In this document: piece by piece, positions 60,141 to 64,000 of the stretch
How positions within the stretch are numbered: the first letter of the stretch is position 1
Layout: every line of letters starts with the position of its first letter
DNA from: Bradyrhizobium stylosanthis
GTDB lineage: Bacteria > Pseudomonadota > Alphaproteobacteria > Rhizobiales > Xanthobacteraceae
DNA: 64,000 nt
Assembly: GCF_001641335.1 (NCBI RefSeq)
Contig: NZ_LVEM01000004.1
Coordinates: 186,001-250,000, forward strand
Direction: 5' to 3'
Notes under the pieces: model-generated
The model's input: only the letters and a program-made list of their open reading frames with translations
Database searches by the model: none
Told to the model about the DNA's origin: nothing
Program-made: the position numbers and the translations under genes

Positions 60141-60187
60141 CTGGCACCTTATTGTTCTCCAATCTGGCACTTCTTTTGGTACCAGAT
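60141..60187. promoter_or_regulatory. MocR operator candidate in the divergent gap
   Basis: CTGGCAC occurs directly repeated at 60141-60147 and 60164-60170 (23 bases apart), and ATCTGGCAC (60162-60170) pairs with GTACCAGAT (60179-60187) with one mismatch. This mixed direct plus inverted pattern is like the sites bound by other MocR proteins. Confidence 0.6.
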
Positions 60188-60229
60188 GAGATGCTATCCG
60201 CCGGGCTGGACTGCTTCAAGGATAATGCG

Positions 60230-61144
60230 ATGAACTCCCTGTCCTCCCGCGCCGCCGTCGGCCTGTTCCTGATCGTCGTGCTGGCCTGGGGCGTGAACTG
60301 GTCGGTGACGAAACAGCTCGTCCAGTTCCTTCCGCCGCTGTGGACGTCGGCGATCCGGAGCTGGATCGCACTGGCCGCGTTGTTCGTGATCCTCGGACTG
60401 AGCGGGAATCTGGTGATCCCGCAGCGGCGCGACATTCCCGTGGTCCTGAGTGTGGCGGTGCTGCACATGACGGTGTTCTCTGTCCTGGTTGCGTCCGGTG
60501 TGCGATTTCTGCCCGCGAGCAAGGCGATCGTGCTCGGCTACACTACGCCGCTCTGGGTCGCGATCGCCGCGCCCCTGCTGGGGAAGGACACGCTGACCGC
60601 GCCGAAGCTTGCGGGCGCCCTGCTCGGACTGGTCGGGCTTGCCGTGATCCTGAACCCCGCGTCCATCGACTGGACCAACGCAAACGTCCTGCTCGGCGCA
60701 GGCATGGTCATCCTGGCCGCGATCTCCTGGGCAGCGAACATCATCTATATCCGCGCGCACCGCTGGATCGCCTCTCCGCTGCAACTGCTGATCTGGCAGG
60801 TGCTCACGGCAACCATCGTGCTGACCGGTTCGGCGCTGGCCACGGAAGGCCTGCCCCACGCCGAATGGTCGTGGAAGCTCATCCTGCTGTTCCTGTATTC
60901 CGGCCTGATCGGAACGGCGCTGGCCTATTGGGCGATGTCGATGGTCAACAAGAGCATCTCGGCCCTGACGACCTCGCTCGGCACAACGGGGACGCCGCTC
61001 GTCGGCATCGCCAGTGCGGCGATCCTGCTCGGCGAGCCCGTCGACATGAGCCTTGCCATCGCGGCCGGGCTGATCGTCACCGGCATCGGTCTTGCGACGC
61101 TGGGCGATCGGCTGTTGCGCGGTCAGGCCACCGCGAGCGGCTGA
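60230..61144 (+). CDS. DMT superfamily (EamA) transporter
   Basis: A 304-residue transporter with ten predicted helices in two EamA repeats; typical exporter of amino acids or other small metabolites. The ATG at 60230 has an AAGGAT site, with an alternative ATG at 60191. It is divergent from the MocR gene and is the likely target of that regulator. Its 3' end overlaps the YeeE gene on the other strand by 22 bases. Confidence 0.88.
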   Translation: MNSLSSRAAVGLFLIVVLAWGVNWSVTKQLVQFLPPLWTSAIRSWIALAALFVILGLSGNLVIPQRRDIPVVLSVAVLHMTVFSVLVASGVRFLPASKAIVLGYTTPLWVAIAAPLLGKDTLTAPKLAGALLGLVGLAVILNPASIDWTNANVLLGAGMVILAAISWAANIIYIRAHRWIASPLQLLIWQVLTATIVLTGSALATEGLPHAEWSWKLILLFLYSGLIGTALAYWAMSMVNKSISALTTSLGTTGTPLVGIASAAILLGEPVDMSLAIAAGLIVTGIGLATLGDRLLRGQATASG

Positions 61145-62181
61145 ACGCGCAAGCTTCCGCGCAAGCCGGCGGTCGTGCCGAGCAGGATGCCGGCGACCGC
61201 CACGAACGAGCCCAGCGCGAGGGTCGAGACACCGGTGAGCCCCTGCCCGATGGAGCAGCCGAATGCCATCACGCCGCCGATCCCCATCAGCGCGGCGCCG
61301 GAGCCAGAACGCAGCATGTGGCGCGGCGAGGAATAACCTTCGAGCTTGAAGCGGCCCGTCGCAAGCGCCGTGACGAGGCTGCCGGCGAAGACCCCGGCAA
61401 CCGTGGCGATGCCGAAATTGAGCGTCAGGCCGGTCGAGAGCATGGCGTATTGCAGGGCATCCGCGATCGGCGCGATGAACGTAAGCGAGGTCACGGGGAC
61501 CGGATTGAAGTCGTCGGCACCGAGAGAGCCGGTGACGTACCAGCCGCCGGCGGCGAGGAGACCGACGACGACACCTGCCGCGATCTGGCCCGGAGAGCGG
61601 CGAAACGCAGGATGCGCGAAGGCAAACAGGAGCAGCGCGATCGCGATCGCCGCGGCAGCCAGCGCGCGCGCAGGCCCTTCCGCGAGACCGAGCGTCGCGA
61701 GCAGCGACGGCAGCGAATTGGTGCTGACCGTGGTTTGCGAGGCCTGGACCAGCGCGATACGCGCGGGCGCGATCAGGCCTTTGAGCGTCATCTGCGCGGC
61801 GATGCCCAGCACGATCACGACGACGAAGGAACGGAGATTGCCGCGCCCGAGCAGCACCAGCGCGCGCGAGCCGCAGCCATTCGACAGCACCATGCCGTAG
61901 CCGAACAGCAGGCCGCCGAGGAATAGCACCGGAACGGAAAAGGATTGCTGCAGATAGATCGACTTGCCGAGATCGACCGTGCCGCTGCCGGCGAGAAACT
62001 GGCTCGCCGCGACCGCAACAGCGATCGCCAGCGCATAGGTCCGCACCAGCCGCCCGTCACCATCCGCAAGCCAGCCGCGCATGCTGCTCATCAGGCAGAA
62101 GCCGCTGAGCAAGCCGACGGCGCCGTAGACAAGGCCGATGGCGAGACCGGCAAGGATGACGAGTTGGGTGGAGGACTCCAT
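61123..62181 (-). CDS. YeeE/YedE-family transporter, TsuA-like thiosulfate permease
   Basis: A 352-residue membrane protein. Three Cys placed like the thiosulfate relay of TsuA are present: Cys29 (LSGFCLM), Cys103 (LSNGCGSRALV) and Cys309 (MAFGCSIGQGLTG), in the two copies of the family motif. TsuA imports thiosulfate, while related YedE proteins concern selenium; the sequence cannot separate the two. No TsuB-like TusA partner is adjacent. Its end overlaps the DMT gene tail to tail, and its start is two bases before the end of the quinone-oxidoreductase gene. Confidence 0.9.
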   Translation of the reverse strand: MESSTQLVILAGLAIGLVYGAVGLLSGFCLMSSMRGWLADGDGRLVRTYALAIAVAVAASQFLAGSGTVDLGKSIYLQQSFSVPVLFLGGLLFGYGMVLSNGCGSRALVLLGRGNLRSFVVVIVLGIAAQMTLKGLIAPARIALVQASQTTVSTNSLPSLLATLGLAEGPARALAAAAIAIALLLFAFAHPAFRRSPGQIAAGVVVGLLAAGGWYVTGSLGADDFNPVPVTSLTFIAPIADALQYAMLSTGLTLNFGIATVAGVFAGSLVTALATGRFKLEGYSSPRHMLRSGSGAALMGIGGVMAFGCSIGQGLTGVSTLALGSFVAVAGILLGTTAGLRGSLRVQPLAVA

Positions 62182-62183
62182 CG

Positions 62184-63188
62184 TTACGGCTTCAGGATCA
62201 CGCGGTCGCGCGACGAGCCGGCGACGGCGGCATACGCTTCCTTGGCGCGCTCCAGCGGATAGATTGCATTCGCCTTGATCGGAAACGGCTTGAGGTGCCC
62301 GCTCGCAAAGCCCGGACCGAGATCGTGCAGCACTGCGCCTGTCGCCGCCGACGACAGCCCGAGCGTGTCGATGCCGACATAGGTGTGCTGTCCCCGGTAG
62401 AATTCGAGGATGTTGAACTGCACGACGCGGTCGATCGCGGCGATCAGGATCTGACGTCCGCGCAGGGCGAGCGACTTGTGCGCCGCCTGGAAGTAGGGAT
62501 CGCCGACCGTGTTGAAGACGATGTCGGCGCCCTTGCCGCCGGTCAATTCGCGCACGCGCGTGGCCACGTCGGTGGCGGAGGCGTCGATCACCTCGATGGG
62601 CGCATTGGCGTGGCCCTCATAGGCCTCCGCCTTCCGCACCACGCCGATGACGCGCGCGCCCTGCCAGGTCGCGATCTGCACCGCGGCCTGCCCGACCTTA
62701 CCGTTGACGCCGAACACCAGCACGGTCTCGCCGCTCTTCGGCACGCCAGCGCGGCGAAAGCCTTCCATCGCGGTGACGAAGGGCACGCCGATGCCGGCGG
62801 CCTCCTCCCACGACACCGTCCTGGGCTTCTCCACCACCGCGTCAGCCTCGACCACGAGATGGCTTGCATGCGTGCCGTCGCGGCGGATGCCGAGATCGCC
62901 GGACGAGCCGAACACCTCGCGGCCGATCGTGCCGGCAGGGCCGTCGATCACGAAGCCGGCGTAGTCGCGGCCGGGGGTCCGGGGGAACACGGCATAGGGC
63001 ATCAATCCCGTCGCGGCCTTGACGTCGGACGGATTGACCGCGGCGGCCTTCACCTCAATCAGGAGGTCGTTCGGCCCGCGCGTGAGCGTCTGGCGCTCGA
63101 CGGCCGGCGCGAGGGCAGCAGCGTTTTCAGCTTTGACGTTGAGGCGCACACAGCGCGCTTGGACCGTTTTGGTATCGGCTGGTGACAT
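62184..63188 (-). CDS. zinc-type alcohol dehydrogenase-like / quinone oxidoreductase
   Basis: A 334-residue medium-chain dehydrogenase of the quinone-oxidoreductase (no structural zinc) class. The nucleotide segment is VLVFGVNGKVGQAAVQ near 152-167. It lacks the Cys-rich lobe of zinc alcohol dehydrogenases. Substrates could be quinones, enones or crotonyl-type compounds. It runs into the YeeE gene with a two-base gap, so the two are co-transcribed. The start at 63188 follows a long leader with a repeat upstream. Confidence 0.87.
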   Translation of the reverse strand: MSPADTKTVQARCVRLNVKAENAAALAPAVERQTLTRGPNDLLIEVKAAAVNPSDVKAATGLMPYAVFPRTPGRDYAGFVIDGPAGTIGREVFGSSGDLGIRRDGTHASHLVVEADAVVEKPRTVSWEEAAGIGVPFVTAMEGFRRAGVPKSGETVLVFGVNGKVGQAAVQIATWQGARVIGVVRKAEAYEGHANAPIEVIDASATDVATRVRELTGGKGADIVFNTVGDPYFQAAHKSLALRGRQILIAAIDRVVQFNILEFYRGQHTYVGIDTLGLSSAATGAVLHDLGPGFASGHLKPFPIKANAIYPLERAKEAYAAVAGSSRDRVILKP

Positions 63189-63249
63189 AGGAAAAACCCG
63201 CGATTTTCTCGCGGGCCTTGTCGCCTCTGGGGACGGTCAAGTCAACCGC

Positions 63250-63363
63250 CTCCCCTCATCCTGAGGAGCCTGCGAAGCAGGCGTTTCGCAGGATGAAGGC
63301 CGCGCCGCAGCATCCGGGTTCGCATGGTTCGAGACGGCGCCGAGCGCCTCCTCACCACGAGGG
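63250..63363. repeat. palindromic repeat, 'cctcatcctgaggagcc' family (E)
   Basis: The left part cctcatcctgaggagcctgcgaagcaggcg resembles the right half of the element at 17545-17643. The right part ttcgagacggcgccgagcgcctcctcaccac resembles the reverse of its left half, so the two copies are rearranged relative to each other. It lies between paaK and the quinone-oxidoreductase gene. Confidence 0.8.
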
Positions 63364-63370
63364 ACGAGAC

Positions 63371-64000
63371 CTAATCCTTCGGCCGCTTGTCGTACAGCCG
63401 CCTGGCCTTGCCCAGCGAGCGCTCCAGCGTGGCGGGGGCAACCACCTGAACCTTCGAGCTGACGCCGATGGTGTTCTTGATGTGGGTCGAGATCCGGTCG
63501 GCATGGTCGACGAGGCCCCTGCCGTCCCAGCTCTCGGGCCGCGCCTCGGCGATGATGGTCAGCTCGTCCATCCGGCCTTCGCGGGTCAGTTCGAGAACGA
63601 AGTGGCCGCCGCACCAGTCGGTGGCGAGCAGCACCTCCTCGATCTGGGTCGGGAACAGATTGACGCCGCGCAGGATGATCATGTCGTCGGAGCGGCCCGT
63701 CACCTTCTCCATGCGCCGCATGCCCGGCCGCGCGGTACCCGGCAGCAGCCGCGTCAGGTCCCGGGTGCGATAGCGGATCACCGGAAACGCTTCCTTGGTG
63801 AGCGAGGTGAAGACCAGTTCGCCCTTCTCGCCGTCCGGCAGCACCGCGCCGGTCTCGGGATCGATCACTTCAGGATAGAAATGGTCTTCCCAGATGTGGA
63901 GGCCATCCTTGGTCTCGATGCATTCCTGCGCGACACCGGGTCCGATCACCTCAGACAAGCCATAGATGTCGGTCGCATCCATGTCGAAGGCGTCCTCGAT
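63371..64000 (-). CDS. paaK: phenylacetate-CoA ligase, C-terminal part (5' end outside window)
   Basis: The visible 209 codons are the C-terminal part of a PaaK-type ligase, which makes phenylacetyl-CoA from phenylacetate, ATP and CoA. Motifs seen are IYGLSEVIGPGVAQEC, IRYRTRDLT and the MIILRGVNLFPTQIEEVLL hinge segment, plus the C-terminal lid domain ending in SLGKARRLYDKRPKD with the catalytic Lys region. The frame runs past the right edge, so the start and N-terminal domain are not in the window. The neighbouring paa genes are not visible, and the link to the PaaG-like crotonase at 8727 is uncertain. Confidence 0.9.
   Translation of the reverse strand: MEDAFDMDATDIYGLSEVIGPGVAQECIETKDGLHIWEDHFYPEVIDPETGAVLPDGEKGELVFTSLTKEAFPVIRYRTRDLTRLLPGTARPGMRRMEKVTGRSDDMIILRGVNLFPTQIEEVLLATDWCGGHFVLELTREGRMDELTIIAEARPESWDGRGLVDHADRISTHIKNTIGVSSKVQVVAPATLERSLGKARRLYDKRPKD

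Noticed and set aside
1..64000. CRISPR arrays, prophage, IS transposases, rRNA or tRNA genes
   Set aside because: I looked for short regular direct repeats, integrase or transposase motifs and tRNA-like cloverleaf arms, and saw none. The palindromic repeats are irregular in spacing and unrelated to CRISPR.

Overview
The window looks like a chromosomal segment of a Bradyrhizobium-type alphaproteobacterium (Nitrobacteraceae). The grounds are high GC with strong G/C third positions, many acyl-CoA, ABC-transport and short-chain dehydrogenase genes packed in short operons, and a dense set of palindromic intergenic repeats of the kind seen in Bradyrhizobium and Rhodopseudomonas. This assignment is by recognition; no marker gene such as rRNA or tRNA is present. 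I saw no prophage, transposase, CRISPR array or RNA gene.

Layout. 1-13 kb: a cluster for catabolism of CoA-activated acids, with two CoA ligases, three crotonases, two acyl-CoA dehydrogenases, two SDRs, a VOC protein, and an aminoglycoside-phosphotransferase-fold kinase paired with a DUF6285 protein. The kinase, its small partner and an ACAD10/11-like dehydrogenase with Asp at the catalytic-base position together suggest a levulinate or 4-hydroxyacid route (LvaA/LvaB/LvaC type). 12.7-19.2 kb: flavin reductase, YghU-type GST, Baeyer-Villiger-type monooxygenase, nitronate monooxygenase and a thiolase-like protein without its Cys. 19.3-23.7 kb: RND efflux permease and adaptor. 23.9-27.5 kb: two chemoreceptors with near-identical signalling domains, one of them Aer-like. 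27.7-31.6 kb: tetronate/threonate catabolism (ltnD-otnI-otnK, with divergent otnC that carries an odd C-terminal extension).

31.8-41.7 kb: two divergent arms around a LysR gene. On the minus strand are a DUF1445 protein, a branched-chain-type ABC substrate-binding protein and livHMGF. On the plus strand are an M20 amidohydrolase (allantoate/N-carbamoyl type), a D-2-hydroxyacid dehydrogenase and an Ldh/AllD-family dehydrogenase. A perfect 9-5-9 palindrome lies in the divergent gap. 41.9-46.5 kb: suppressor-of-fused-domain protein, tartrate/D-malate-type dehydrogenase, an SDR with a degenerate active site, an amidase, and a small Met/His-rich exported peptide. 46.6-53.1 kb: polar amino-acid ABC permeases (AapQ/AapM-like), divergent from an RpiR regulator, class III aminotransferase, AapJ-like binding protein and Asp/Glu racemase-family protein; the ATPase gene is absent.

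53.1-64 kb: TetR regulator divergent from ferredoxin, cytochrome P450, an MHS-family transporter, a small molybdopterin oxidoreductase and an alpha/beta-hydrolase-OsmC fusion; then a MocR regulator divergent from a DMT exporter, a YeeE/TsuA-type thiosulfate permease, a quinone-oxidoreductase-like enzyme and the 3' end of paaK. About 19 palindromic repeats of about a dozen families sit between genes, and some of them supply the stop codon of the neighbouring gene.
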